64,000 bases of DNA from contig JALRME010000014.1 in NCBI GenBank assembly GCA_026120035.1, forward strand, positions 310,001 to 374,000, written 5' to 3'. The notes beneath the pieces were generated by a model. That model had not been told where the DNA came from and searched no databases. It worked only from the letters and a program-made list of their open reading frames with translations. The stretch is from Coleophoma eucalyptorum (Eukaryota > Ascomycota > Leotiomycetes > Helotiales > Dermateaceae). Within the stretch, counting starts at the first letter, position 1; the number at the start of each line of letters is the position of its first letter. This document shows, piece after piece, positions 48,657 through 59,395 of the stretch. Both the position numbers and the translations under genes were made by a program.

Positions 48657-49709
48657 ACGAATAAAGGAATAAAGGAATGGAAATTGGATGGGGGTTTGCA
48701 TTTACAGCATACTTGGAGTTGGGGGTAATGCATTCAAGAACGTAGTTTACAGCACTCAGGCGTTTTATGAGCTGTAAAAATGGCGATTACGAAACAGGAA
48801 ATATTCGGATATTGAAGAAGGAATCCCACGAAGGATTGGATAAACCGGAGTGGTGATACATACTTAGGTTGCTCAGCATGAAGTATAGATCTGAGCATAT
48901 GGCGTGACCTATAGATCATAAGAGGAATAGTCTTCTTCTCAAGAAGTCCCAGTACTTCATAAGATTACGGATGTCATAACTTAGAGTTACTTTTATTGAG
49001 GCATTCAAAGGAGATCATTTCAGGAAATCGCAGTATGACCATAAAGGATAAGGTTAATCTAATACAAGGCGGCCGTCAATGTAGCCTAGGTTTAACTAAA
49101 TGCAGATTAAGCGACGGCTCGATTGCAAAGGCCGCAGCTTTTCCAGCACACTGCAGATTAGGAGGTAAGTTATCTCCACATGGTAAGACTTTGATGCCAG
49201 TAATTTGTCATTGAGATCAATACTTCATTGTGACTTCATTGTCATCACCTTTTTCAAACCAGGCTTTTCAGATAAGGCTAATCCCATTTCTGGATCGAGG
49301 TCTTAATCCATCCAATTCAACTCTTGTAATACAAGAAAGCCAACAAATAAAGACAGAAGTTATAGCTGGAACTTTAACCCCCCATTCGTGTCTGTATTTT
49401 CTCTTATAAAAAGAGGATAGAATTGCCATGAGAGATATGGTAAGAGTTGGTATAGCAGAGCGGCCGCTAGCGCAAACGGTGCCTAAAAGGAGGCTGCTGC
49501 ACAAGCAATTTATCACCATGCAAAACCACACTGACCTAAACATCCTACGAGACTGCTATCTGTAGCGAAAGTCATATCTCTGTCCCCTAGAAAACCCGAA
49601 AAAGAAAAAATAACTCACTCAACCCTGTACATTCTAATAGAAACCCCCCCAAAAAAATCAAGAACCAGCGCGTCATACGCGTTTCCCCTGACGCGATTGA
49701 TGCGAACCC
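48657..49709. other. Intergenic region between GH76 and the Rad51-paralogue gene
   Basis: 1.05 kb, AT-rich in the middle, with short frames only. It contains a CT/GC-rich island near 49460-49500 (a NotI-like gcggccgc at 49461-49468) and C-runs near 49645-49655. No gene is seen. The right end is the promoter of the downstream gene, with an out-of-frame ATG at 49700 just before its start. Confidence 0.5.
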
Positions 49710-51503
49710 ATGTCCATCACGATGGACTATCAGTCAATCCACGGCCAAGACGTCTCTAACTTCTCTTCATCATCACCTCGTAAGGTCTTCAACCTGGCAG
49801 TTCCCCTTTGTTCACTGACATAACCCCAGATCGCATGCCCACCGTCTCGGCCGCGCAAGCACTGGAAGATCTCAAGACCTCGCCAACCCGCTGCCTGTCC
49901 ACGGGCCTCGCACTACTCGATGCTGTGCTTCAGAACCATGGTGCCGAAGCGACGATGCCGGGAGGCATCTCGCGCGGTAAGGTGACGGAGGTTTATGGGC
50001 CTCCTGGCGTGGGCAAGACTGCTCTGGGGTAAGAGCTTGCGGTTTCTTTGATCACGTGGATGCAGCATGTGCTAATGGTTTGGAAGAATGCAAATGGCTG
50101 CCAATGTCCTACATGCCGGCAAGAGCGTTATCTGGGTAGGTCAGTTATCTTAAAAGTCCACGATATTTGTTCCTCTCTGCGGTGCTCGACCAAGGGCTTG
50201 CAGGATTGGCTGATTCCCCTGGACTCAACCGAGGGCCTGGCTTTGACGGGTCCTTGTCCCTCTGCTCAAGCCATTGGAAAGAGGAGAATGTCAAACTGAC
50301 TTGATGGCAGATGCTGCACACCCTCTCCCTGGCCCGCGATTCTCCCAAGTCTTGACGTCTCGTCAAACTACCCACCCCATCTCATCCGAAGCTAAATCAT
50401 CGGAAAGAACCCATGCTGAGCTTCTTGAAAATCTTACGCATTTCTCCACGCCAACTCTTTCACATTTCATCGCACTGCTGTGCCGTTCAAGTACTGACTT
50501 TCCTCCACCAGAGGCAAGTCTTATAGTAATTGATTCGTTTTCGACACTGATAAGTAATGCCTTCCCACGGACGTTGGATGCATCAGCGACCCCAAAGAAG
50601 CCTGGAGGTATGTTTTTATTCGCCTTTCTGTCTAGGAGGGCTTCCTTTACAAGATTTTCCATGAAGTTCCAACAATAGGCAGTTTATCAACAGCATTTGG
50701 CTAAATCTTTGCAGCACCCAACCCAGCCGCCCGGAAATTCCCCATCCTTCAATATATTATAAACGCACTCTCGAAGCTAGCAACTATGCGAAATATCGCG
50801 GTTGTTGTACTCTCGCAATGCGTGACTAAATTGCTACCAGGAGCTAGTGCTGTTCTGATGCCTGCAATAAACACCACAGCATGGGACCAGGGACTTTGTT
50901 GTCGAGTCGCCTTGTTTAGAGATTGGGGATGGGAGCAAGAAGGGGGCAAGGGTAGTGCGAAGACTTTGAACAAAGTGAGGTTTGCCGAAGTTGTGAAGGC
51001 TGAAGGTATTACTGCTCCGAACGGGCGAGGGAGACTCGTGGCCTTTGTCATCGACGAGGTAAGTTATCGAATTTGGTTACCAGCTTTCTTACTGACAGAA
51101 GTAATCTTAGGATGGCCTTCAGCCGCTCACAATACCCATGATACTTCCAACTAGTACCCTACCCCAAAATCCAATTGACTCATCACCTATTTTATCTCGG
51201 AAGCGAAAGTTCTCCACGGCCGATCTCGAAGTCCCAGACAGCGAGGGTGAAGACGATGAGGACTACGGTTGGGGAGAGCAAGATGAAGAGACTGTACCGG
51301 AGATGCCGCCGCAATGGCAGGGAAGTGAAGATATTTTGGTACCTGCGCCAAGAGATCTTGAAGAGGAAGAAGAGGAGGAGGAAGAGGAAGAGGGGGAGGA
51401 GGAAGAAGAAGACGAGGACGAAGCCGTCGAGAGGGTAGGAGTTATTGGCGGCAATATCCCCGAGATTGATGATAGCGAGGATGAACTAGCGGCTGGCCAT
51501 TGA
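49710..51503 (+). CDS. RAD51 paralogue (Rad55-like RecA-fold ATPase) with polyacidic tail
   Basis: Six exons (49710-49779, 49830-50028, 50087-50139, 50311-50607, 50715-51058 and 51111-51503) join in phase to 451 residues. An in-frame ATG at 49722 would give 447. Walker A is GPPGVGKTA in exon 2, followed by MQMAANVLHAGKSVIWVDA, the RecA-type beta strand and acidic residue, assembled across introns 2 and 3. Walker B is ASLIVIDSFSTLIS, and a typical L1/L2-like section (NIAVVVLSQCVTKLLPGAS) follows. The C-terminus has a basic RKRK patch and then an almost pure Glu/Asp run at about residues 401-422. In the family, such paralogues help load and stabilise Rad51 filaments in homologous recombination. 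Rad55 is my best guess; Rad51C- or Rad57-type are alternatives. Intron 3 is unusually long (171 bp) for this window. Confidence 0.87.
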
Positions 51504-52104
51504 TAAATTGGCCATGGACCACAAGCTCTTGGAAAAGGTTGAAATATCTAACCAACTAAGCCATGACTCTAAAGAGAAGAGCTTAGTCCTTTTCCAGGAT
51601 ATAGATTTAGTATATACAAGTAGGAGGACAATTACTTGGGCAACGAAACATGGTTGCCCTTTAAATACACTTCTAGGAGTCTCTCTTGATATTTATATTA
51701 TACAAATTATAGCTTACCTATTAAGAAGCTATTCACTGCTAGAAGGTGTTCTACAGAGGAGGCTAGCTTAGCCAGGGCCACTTTTTTCTTCCATTGAGAG
51801 GCCTGGAGAGATTGGCACTTGTTGTCTCGTCCTATCACGAAGCGACTTCGTATTCCTGTTCCGGTATAGACTGTAAGCTGACGAGATCAGTTACCTGTTA
51901 CTTCACTGTCCACGACACCAAATCAATCACAAGTCGAGAAAACCATCTATAATCAACAGTGTTTGTAGTTCTCATTCCCTGGTTAGCTTGAAACTGATGC
52001 AAGCGAGGAGATATAAGTATGTCATCAACCTCGACGATTCATGATCTTGATTTGGGTCTTCCATGACTTCTTTCGTCTTTTCTATCTGATGCAAAAGGGA
52101 CTAA
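51504..52104. other. AT-rich intergenic region
   Basis: 600 bp. The first part (51540-51775) is AT-rich and holds a chance 87-codon frame with no recognisable family. It resembles eroded repeat DNA. The last 100 bp is the promoter and leader of the sulfotransferase-like gene. Confidence 0.5.
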
Positions 52105-53075
52105 ATGTCGTCAACCAAGAACCCTCTCCATCGTGCTTTCAATGTCGACGTCGCAGCCCATGGCCGTTTTGAAGATGTGGAGCCCGTTGAGAATATTAAT
52201 TTGCAAATCATCAATGTAGGGCTATCGAGGACAGGAACGACATCAGTCAGTGCCGCACTGGAAATCCTAGGATTCGGTCCCTGCCACCAAGGTATCGTAA
52301 GTACTTCTCCGAATTTCCAGTGTACTGCCGAAACTGAACCTAAACCAAGGACACTTTCCGAAACCCTGTTCTCCGCGAAGGATGGATCTCCTTGCTGAAG
52401 GACATGAACTCTGGGCGCGCCATGGGCCCCGAAGTCTCACCCCGTATCCATCATCTGATGCGAGGCTATCGCTCCTCCTGTGATCATCCGATCAACATGA
52501 TTCCCAGCGAAGTCTTTGCCACGTATCCCAAGGCAAAGTACATCCTCGCGAACCGAGATGGTGGAGCGGCAGCTTGGTGGAAGAGTTTCGACGGCACGGT
52601 TGGAGTGCACTTCCGCAACGACTGGTCGAACCGTATCTTTTTGTTCTTGCTCATGCCGGTGGGTTTTCTAAGACGTATGACGGCGCAAATCGACGAGAAT
52701 AGGAAGATGTGGCTATCTATGTTTGGAAGCATTGATGCCAGCCTTTATGATAAGCATAATGCGCTCGTCAGGAAGGTCATTCCGGAAGAGCAGTTATTAG
52801 AGTACAACGTCAAGCAGGGGTGGGGTCCACTATGCGAGTTCTTGGAGGTGCCTGTTCCTGATCAGCCCTTTCCGATGTTGAATGAGGCGGATAGTATGAA
52901 GACTATATACTTCGGTATGCAGGCTTTTGGCGCTGCGGCTTGGCTGATATATGGTGGCTTGGTCGGAGGGGCAGTATTTATTGCTATGAAGCCGGAAATA
53001 GGAAGGAGAGCATTGAGCGAGATGTTGGGTCGGATCAAGAGCACTGGGTTAAGCTTGAAGGGCGTATTCTCTTGA
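52105..53075 (+). CDS. Sulfotransferase-like P-loop protein with C-terminal membrane helix
   Basis: Two exons (52105-52296 and 52350-53075) separated by a 53-bp intron give 305 residues. The motif INVGLSRTGTTSVSAALEIL (about residues 36-55) is the 5'-phosphosulfate-binding loop of the Sulfotransfer_4 group that is often mislabelled as NAD-dependent epimerase. The downstream strand YPKAKYILANRD matches the 3'-phosphate-binding region, in which a Ser/Arg pair is expected; here RDGGAAAWWKSFD is seen. The C-terminal 40 residues contain a hydrophobic helix (GAAAWLIYGGLVGGAVFIA) before a short basic tail, so it is probably tail-anchored. The substrate is unknown, and true PAPS use is inferred from fold similarity only. 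The start codon gives the typical N-terminal length. Confidence 0.85.
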
Positions 53076-53689
53076 ATATCGGGCATCGTTATTGCGGCCG
53101 GTTTTCTCTAATGTAGGGCTGTAACAAGTGAGGCTCTATCCGTGTTCGAGTGATGCTTTCAAATTGTGGAATATCAGTGCTTGTTACCTGAGTGAATTTA
53201 TTTCAAAGGTGTAGAAAAGTTGAGCTCTTAACTTTGGATTGTTGGAAGGGTCTTTCTCTTAGCTGCCGTAACTTTAATTTCTTCCTCAGTTGTTTCCCAT
53301 TTTTCTGAACTTCACCTCTCTTCGTGCCAACCCAACAGCGACTACATCTTAGCATCCAGGGGAGGCTGTCATCTGATTCTTACCTAGCTGTCTGTAAGCT
53401 AAATCTGAATTCAAGGCTGGTAGGCTTCGGCTCTCTGTTCCGTCACCACAAGTTCGCCGAACCTCCTGAGCACAACTCGACAGCCAAAAGTGAGAGATTT
53501 AGGTGAACGTAAGAATAATGGACGCTAACTATGGGACCAAGGAATTCAAGTCAATACGAAAAGCACACTGTGTTATCAACTTCAATCGAGGTCATCAAAA
53601 CGTGATAGGTAAAAGGCAAGAATACCGTTGGTGTCGTACCTGAGAAAACTGTTGGTAGAGAGAGAGAGAGATTGAGATGAAAGCCTCCA
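53076..53689. other. Intergenic region upstream of the 2EXR gene
   Basis: 614 bp, moderately AT-rich, with no domain-bearing frame. A GAGAGAGAGAGA tract at about 53659-53671 lies 20 bp before the 2EXR start codon. Confidence 0.5.
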
Positions 53690-54553
53690 ATGATGTCTGA
53701 CATCATCTGTTTGGAGGCTTTGATCAAAAATCTTGCGGAAAATCAACAAGGACCAAGTTCAGGCGCCACCCAAGGAATGTTTAACTGTTTTCCAAAGTTA
53801 CCCAAGGAGCTCCGAATGAGAGTCTGGTTCTTTGCACTTCCAGACCCTGTCAATGTTCGACTTGAGCCTAATCCAAATTTCTGGCGCTTCGAACGTGAAA
53901 ATATTGATGGCAGCACGGACAAAGACCTGTTCACTATCGTGGACACATGGAAGGGTACCTTTAAGGATATGCCGGACCAGGCACCACCTCCAATCACGCT
54001 CCGGATCAATCGAGAAAGTCGACAAGAGACACTCAACCATTACACCATCCTCATCCATCAGGATGTAACCGGTCTGCTTCATAATCCAGCACTTGGCACT
54101 CTCTCCAAACGCCCATTTTGCTTCAGTCCAAGCAGAGACACAGCTTTTATTCCAATCGTTGGCTTTGCAGACGACGACTGCGATTTTCCGAGTTGGTTAA
54201 CACACTTGATCAAAGTCAAACCAAACTGGGCAGAAAAGATTCAGAAAATGAAGTTCACTGGATTACAGTGTAATGAAGCTCTTATTCAGGACTTCAAGGA
54301 TTGCGTGGAAAGTTACCCAACGGAGGACTCCCGATTCAGCATTTTAGGTTCCCTGCTCAGGTTACCAAGGTTGGCTACAATTGAGATCATTGACGAGCCA
54401 AGCCACATGGATGGAGCTCATGCAAATGCTTGCAGTCAAGAATTTCAAGCGCTATTGGTAAACTTCTTTTCGAAGTATAGAAACCGCTTCATTGATGGCA
54501 GTGTTCCAACCATCCTTCTGCAAAGTATCAAATCTGAGAAAGCTGAAAATTAA
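53690..54553 (+). CDS. 2EXR domain protein
   Basis: A single exon of 287 residues. The second Met, one codon on at 53693, is an equally good start. The 2EXR signature is present: FPKLPKELRMRVWFFALP (about residues 33-50) followed by a second half with LRINRESRQETLNHYTIL (about 104-121), matching the paired EXR-like motifs of this fungus-specific, F-box-like expanded family. Molecular role is unknown for the family. The C-terminal half is plain alpha/beta sequence. No signal peptide is present. These genes are numerous and variable among Leotiomycetes and Sordariomycetes. Confidence 0.88.
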   Translation: MMSDIICLEALIKNLAENQQGPSSGATQGMFNCFPKLPKELRMRVWFFALPDPVNVRLEPNPNFWRFERENIDGSTDKDLFTIVDTWKGTFKDMPDQAPPPITLRINRESRQETLNHYTILIHQDVTGLLHNPALGTLSKRPFCFSPSRDTAFIPIVGFADDDCDFPSWLTHLIKVKPNWAEKIQKMKFTGLQCNEALIQDFKDCVESYPTEDSRFSILGSLLRLPRLATIEIIDEPSHMDGAHANACSQEFQALLVNFFSKYRNRFIDGSVPTILLQSIKSEKAEN

Positions 54554-54935
54554 TCTAACGGGTGGTAATGAGAACTGGAAGTAAGCCACTAAATACCAGG
54601 AAGTATATTGTGTTAAGGACTGATGATTGCAAGATGGATAGATAGCTGCATATAGTCTGGTAAATGTTTCGGTCTTCGCCGTGAATTTTCTTTGATTGTT
54701 CAAGTTTCAGAGGTTGCAACGCTATAGTTTTTCTCATCAATCTACTTCTCAAACGGAAGTCCCTGGAGTGTCATGTGCAATTATGTCTTGATCTAAGCAC
54801 TCCCATACTGTGCACTCTGTTATGTCTAGAAACCCATACCGCTGACTCATCACTCGCCTTTTGTGCAATTAGCAACATTGCGTCTTTCTCTTCATCTTTT
54901 TAACATGCCCTTCCTCGATCACGACGACTGACTCA
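54554..54935. other. Convergent 3' intergenic region
   Basis: 382 bp between the ends of the 2EXR gene (plus) and the Zn2Cys6 regulator (minus). It probably holds both 3' UTRs; nothing else is seen. Confidence 0.6.
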
Positions 54936-56865
54936 TCAAATCATTTCCAGTTCCACCATGAGATCGCCACCAAAGTACTCGCTGTTACCAGAGGTTGTGT
55001 CCTTACGACTTCCTTTCTGATTGTTAACAGTTGCCAACAGTTCCATCCTCGTGGATGCTAGTCGCGTAACATCGAAGCCAAAGCTCTGCAGCTCTAGCAA
55101 TCGGCGAAACTCCCTGATCTGTGTAGTCCAGTATTCAATCTCTTCATCGTTGATCGAGGACAACAACAGCGAGAACATAAAGCTTCCGGCAATTGCGAAA
55201 TTTAGTATCGAAATGGCTGGGCACATGTCAGCAGAGATTCTGGAAGTCCTGGGGATATCTGGCTAGAGAAGATGGAACTCACGATTCCACCAAAAGGCAC
55301 GAAGTCGGTTGATTTGTAGTTGCTGCAGCAGTGTCGCTATATTACTCAGTGCTGACTTGGCGCATGTCCGTACTTCGTCGTACACCTCGTCCTTTTCATT
55401 CACCTTCCGAAGCACTGCTCGGCAGAGTACAATCTCAACAGTATAGAACGCCAATTCAACAGTCCCGGTTGGATCTCGGAAGAGATCTGTCGCGAACAGC
55501 GCTTGGAGATGAGCCTCCCTGAATGTCTCAAGTCTTTCCCGAAAGACATTGAACGTTGATGCAACCTCCTCAGCTGGCGCCGACCTCAATAGATGAATAG
55601 ATCGTAAAGAGTAAAATATAGAAAGGATATCCGATAGGATGCCTGAAAGAGACGCCATGGCTATGAATTGTTTTGCAGAGACAGTCGACATGGGGTCATC
55701 ATTCTCGAAATCGTTGAGAGTAACTAGAGGCACATTGGCATTTTCATCACTGAGATATGGAGGTCTGCCAAGACCAAGCGCACACCACTTGTCGAAGATG
55801 TATACTGCCCACCAAAGCCTTATCCTTCGGCTGCGATGAGCATTGGTAATGTTCCATTTTGCGGGCGAGACGTTCAGACCAAGTTCATGGCTCATCCCAA
55901 CAATACCACCAAGTTCTGCCCATAGCCCAGGAGTACTTGGAGCCCGATGAATCGATGCCGGTCTTTGAAGAAATAAAACAGCCGCCTCTACTGTTTCGAT
56001 CTTTGGGTGCCGTCTTTGCAAGGGCAAAGCACGAAAGACATATGAGAAGAAGTCTGACTTGACCTGTTTTGTCATATGTGAAGAATATGGTGACGCTATT
56101 AGACACATTACCGCCAGCATAAGACTGTCATCGCGTCTTGATTTATTATCGATTGTTTGGCAATCAAGCAATGGAAATGAAGTATGAACGATTTCACGAT
56201 AGGCTGTGAGAATCTCATGCTCGTGTGAACCCAGACTGGCTCTCAGATTTACTACTGGGTAGTAAGCTGGTTTGGCATCCAGGTGATCATCTGGCACGAC
56301 CTGAGCACAAATTAGTTGAAGTGTTTGGCGGCAAGGAGGATTCTCACCGTAAAGTGCGTCGGTGCTTCTTCGTCGCCGTTAACTCGCAAACATGCCCACT
56401 CGGGCTGTTTATAGCAATTCGACACATCAAATAAACAATGCCGCATTACGAAAGGATCTTGATCACCACTGAGCCCAACGAATTGAGTTGTCCACCCATG
56501 TGCTGATCGACTGTCCAAACCAATGGCACATGCTTCTGCGGATGATTTCTCTTGTGTTGAGTTTGGTCGTTTCGTCTTTTCTGTGGGAGCACTCTCACTC
56601 AGGTGATATCGGAACGTGCTTCTTGGCCCGCGGCCTTTCTTGGGGCAAGGTATTGATTCGTAAGTGCAGTGGACAGATCGGGTTTCGCAAAGATTGCAAT
56701 CGCTGAACCCAGGACGACGAACACAGCATATTCTTCGTCGACGACAAGCATCGCATCTGGCTTGGAAGAACCTCGGTTAGACATCACGTATATATCTACC
56801 ATAGAGTTCAATAGTACCTACGGAGGCTCCCTACGCGATTTATATTTTCGTCCAGGCACAATCAT
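54936..56865 (-). CDS. Zn2Cys6 transcription factor with fungal-specific regulatory domain
   Basis: Four exons on the minus strand (56865-56822, 56756-56348, 56300-55283 and 55216-54936) join in phase to 583 residues. Exon 1 encodes MIVPGRKYKSRREP. The cluster CDACRRRRICC...CNLCETRSVHC starts right at the exon 1/2 junction (about residue 16) and has six or more correctly spaced cysteines. The motif FVGLSGDQDPFVMRHC before the middle domain is typical of this factor class. Residues about 190-480 carry the Fungal_trans signature, including SRRIRLWWAVYIFDKW and ALGLGRPPYLSD. The ATG at 56865 was chosen because the intron closes in phase and has a CTAAC branch site. An ATG at 56785-56783 is out of the finger's frame. 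By family knowledge it activates nearby or pathway genes. Its neighbours (oxygenase-like enzyme, transporter, tyrosinase) make it a candidate local regulator. Confidence 0.9.
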
Positions 56866-57157
56866 TGTGCTCAGTCAAACTAGCTGCTGTGGCCACGGCG
56901 GTGGCGGGGTTTGAAGGAGGCCAAACCAAACTTATTATTGATACATTTCACTTCTCGAGGTTTGGCATATCGCGTATCTCCACCACCTTTGTTATCTACA
57001 AAAATGGGGTCTTTATCAACAAGTATATGGGGTTGCCCAATCGGATCATCACTTGTGTTTAGATTCTTAATATCTAAGATATGCCAAGACTTATCTTGGT
57101 TCCAGATTAATCTTGAGAGAATACTCTTGTTATGAGAGATGGGTTCACGTTTGACGA

Positions 57158-58771
57158 TTAAGCTTCCTCCATGGCTTTATTTGCCATTATTCGCACTTTT
57201 CTCTGACCCTCAGTAAGGCCTGGCTCATTTTCATCAAATGGCTCAAGGCCAAGTGCCCTTCTCCCTTCTTGTGTCAAAATATTCTCTTCTCTGGCACCGT
57301 GATCCGAATGCTGAGCTTCAATCTCGAAGGGACCTCCAAGGTCAAGATAGAAGTCGGCTGGAGGGGCTACCTCACGGAAGGATTTCCGCTGGCGAATCAT
57401 GTTCTCAATATTGTATGGGCAAAGCGGTATATTCGCATTGTAAAATACCTTTCCTCTGGATTAGTCACAAGTAGTAACAAAGACATGAAAGGTGTACTCA
57501 CACTGGAATCAAGCGCTCCGTTGTGATGGTCTTCGACTTCATGTGCAAGGTCTACATGCCAGTAGACATAGTCTTCCTGTGGTTAGTCAAAGTAGACCAA
57601 TTTAAAAGGCGTTGACTTACCTCCAGGACGAACATATGGCACACTGATCATCGTCCGATCTTGCTGCAGGTGAGGATGCCATTTCGATGTAGGATGAAGT
57701 TGACCTTTCCCTGGAACAGCACCTGGAAAGGTTGGCTGTGAAAGGTCCAGCGTTTCATTCAAGAAGAAGGGCCGTAGCAAAATATATGCTGTGCTCAGTT
57801 TTAAGCTGGGCAGAAGACGCAACGTCCCTTCACCAGGCCCACAGTAACACAAGCTCAGCCAACCTTGCATGGATCTGAAAGCCGAGCAACTGCCTTGTTT
57901 CCTATAGAGATCAACTTTGGCATTAGGACGGTTATCCATACACCAAGGATCGTAGTTTTCCCAATTTCCCTTGAAAATTTCTTCATAGTTGGAACGGAAA
58001 ACCTCGTCTTCCCATCTCTCAATTGCGCTAGAATCGAGATGTGCTTTGAGAACATACTCCTTATCACCTGATATTAAGAGTCAGTTGGTGCCATTAATAA
58101 AAATATTTGGGATTCTTAAAACCCACCTGGTCTTCGGATTCGGAACCTGTCGGCGTAGTGTATTTGAGAAGACATGTCGATTGGAAGAGTATCATCATTG
58201 ACATGCCACAGCTTGCTAGTCGCTTTCATAGCTTTCAAGATCTCTGGATGCGATCGAGCTTGGACCTGTGGCCGAGTCCAATACAGTAGCCAAAACGTTG
58301 GATTTGACAGAGGTCTACCGCCAACAGCTCTGTGATCCTCGGTATACTTCTTCAGCTCTGCCTTCCATTCCAGCGCTTGCTGTTCAGGAACTACTCCCCT
58401 GAAGATAACGCAACCGGTCTCCTTCACCCGCTTGGCAATTTCATCAGGAATTGTATTACCTATTTTAATTTAGCAGGTTCCCCAAGCTGTTTGGAAGCTC
58501 GTTCTTTACCATTCGCTACAACGTCAGCCCATTCCACTTCGGGGATTGCAGCCTGCTGTTGTTCAATAATCTTTGCAGCTTCCTCTTCGAGTGCCTTCAG
58601 CAATCGCTTATAAGAAGCAGTGACCGCTTCTTCATATTCGGGTTTGATAATCTCTCTCTTTAGAGCCGCAAAGCGGGGTTCAAGTAGAGGAGGCGATTCC
58701 TTTTTGATTTCGCCTCCCGTACTTAGAGGTAGTGTTCCCGTTGGGAGCGTGGTTGTCTCCGTTGTTGCCAT
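57158..58771 (-). CDS. DUF1479 protein (YbiU-like, 2-oxoglutarate oxygenase fold)
   Basis: Five exons on the minus strand (58771-58510, 58459-58127, 58067-57621, 57572-57502 and 57448-57158) join in phase to 467 residues. The last-but-one acceptor is GGAAG at 57573-57577, chosen because it yields PYVRPGDYVYWHVDLAHEVE without a frame break. The protein starts with a charged helix (MATTETTTLP, then KREIIKPEYEEAV), then GCVIFRGVVPEQQALEWK, then WLSLCYCGPGEGTLRLLPSLK and the HxD-type motif WHVDLAHEV. This order matches DUF1479 proteins such as Escherichia coli YbiU, related in fold to phytanoyl-CoA dioxygenases. Iron binding by the HxD motif is inferred from the fold. No substrate is known. The 5' end is divergent from the MFS gene across 575 bp. 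Confidence 0.88.
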
Positions 58772-59346
58772 TATTCTTAATAGTTTTAATGCAGAAGTGT
58801 GTTAAGCTATGTTCAAACTTCCTTCAAGCTTAAATACATTGGCATTCTTCAAATAGTCGACCAAAACGATGATCTACAACAAGACCACTCTTCGGCCGAT
58901 ACGAACTCCCATTGCGTGGCTGGGGTAAATTCTCCTGGCCGCTGGCCAAGATGCTGAACTGCCTTGATTGGCTGCCATTTCATGGCCGCGGGACAAATGT
59001 ACCGAAGCGACCACCACTCTTGACTTTGACTGCCCAACATGGTTTGCATATGATGATCCCCAGCAATTCTTATCGCAGTCTTTGGCCTTTCGTGGAGTTG
59101 ATCGTATAGACCAATTGGCGCGTATTAAATTGTTATCCAGTATCTCTATGTAGCCTGTCTTCATGCGCATGCGCCTTATAATGTGGTACCTGTCTGTTGA
59201 TAAGCCGGATCGGTTGGAGTACCCGAAGGATTGCACAGCTGGCAGTTGAGGGGGATCATCCATTGATATATCCAGCACTACCGCGCTCTTTCCTGTGATC
59301 TTGTGAATCATTCTTCATCTATGCCCCATCCTCCTCCACGATCAAA
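58772..59346. promoter_or_regulatory. Divergent promoter of DUF1479 gene and MFS transporter gene
   Basis: 575 bp between the two start codons. It contains a CGG-N9-CCG element at 59211-59225, a form that Zn2Cys6 dimers can bind; a GCGCATGCGC palindrome near 59165-59174; and CGGCCG at 58893-58898. On the plus strand an upstream ORF begins with ATG at 59321 and ends at 59395, overlapping the transporter start codon in another frame. Binding by the nearby regulator (54936-56865) is only a possibility. Confidence 0.4.
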
Positions 59347-59395
59347 ATGGGGATCCTTTCGGCATTCAACCAGTTACCGATGGTCAGGGAACTGA
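59321..59395 (+). promoter_or_regulatory. Upstream ORF overlapping the MFS start codon
   Basis: The ATG at 59321 opens a 25-codon frame ending in TGA at 59393-59395. It is in a different frame from, and overlaps, the transporter ATG at 59347. If the mRNA starts upstream of 59321, ribosomes must leak past it. Not experimentally supported. Confidence 0.35.
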
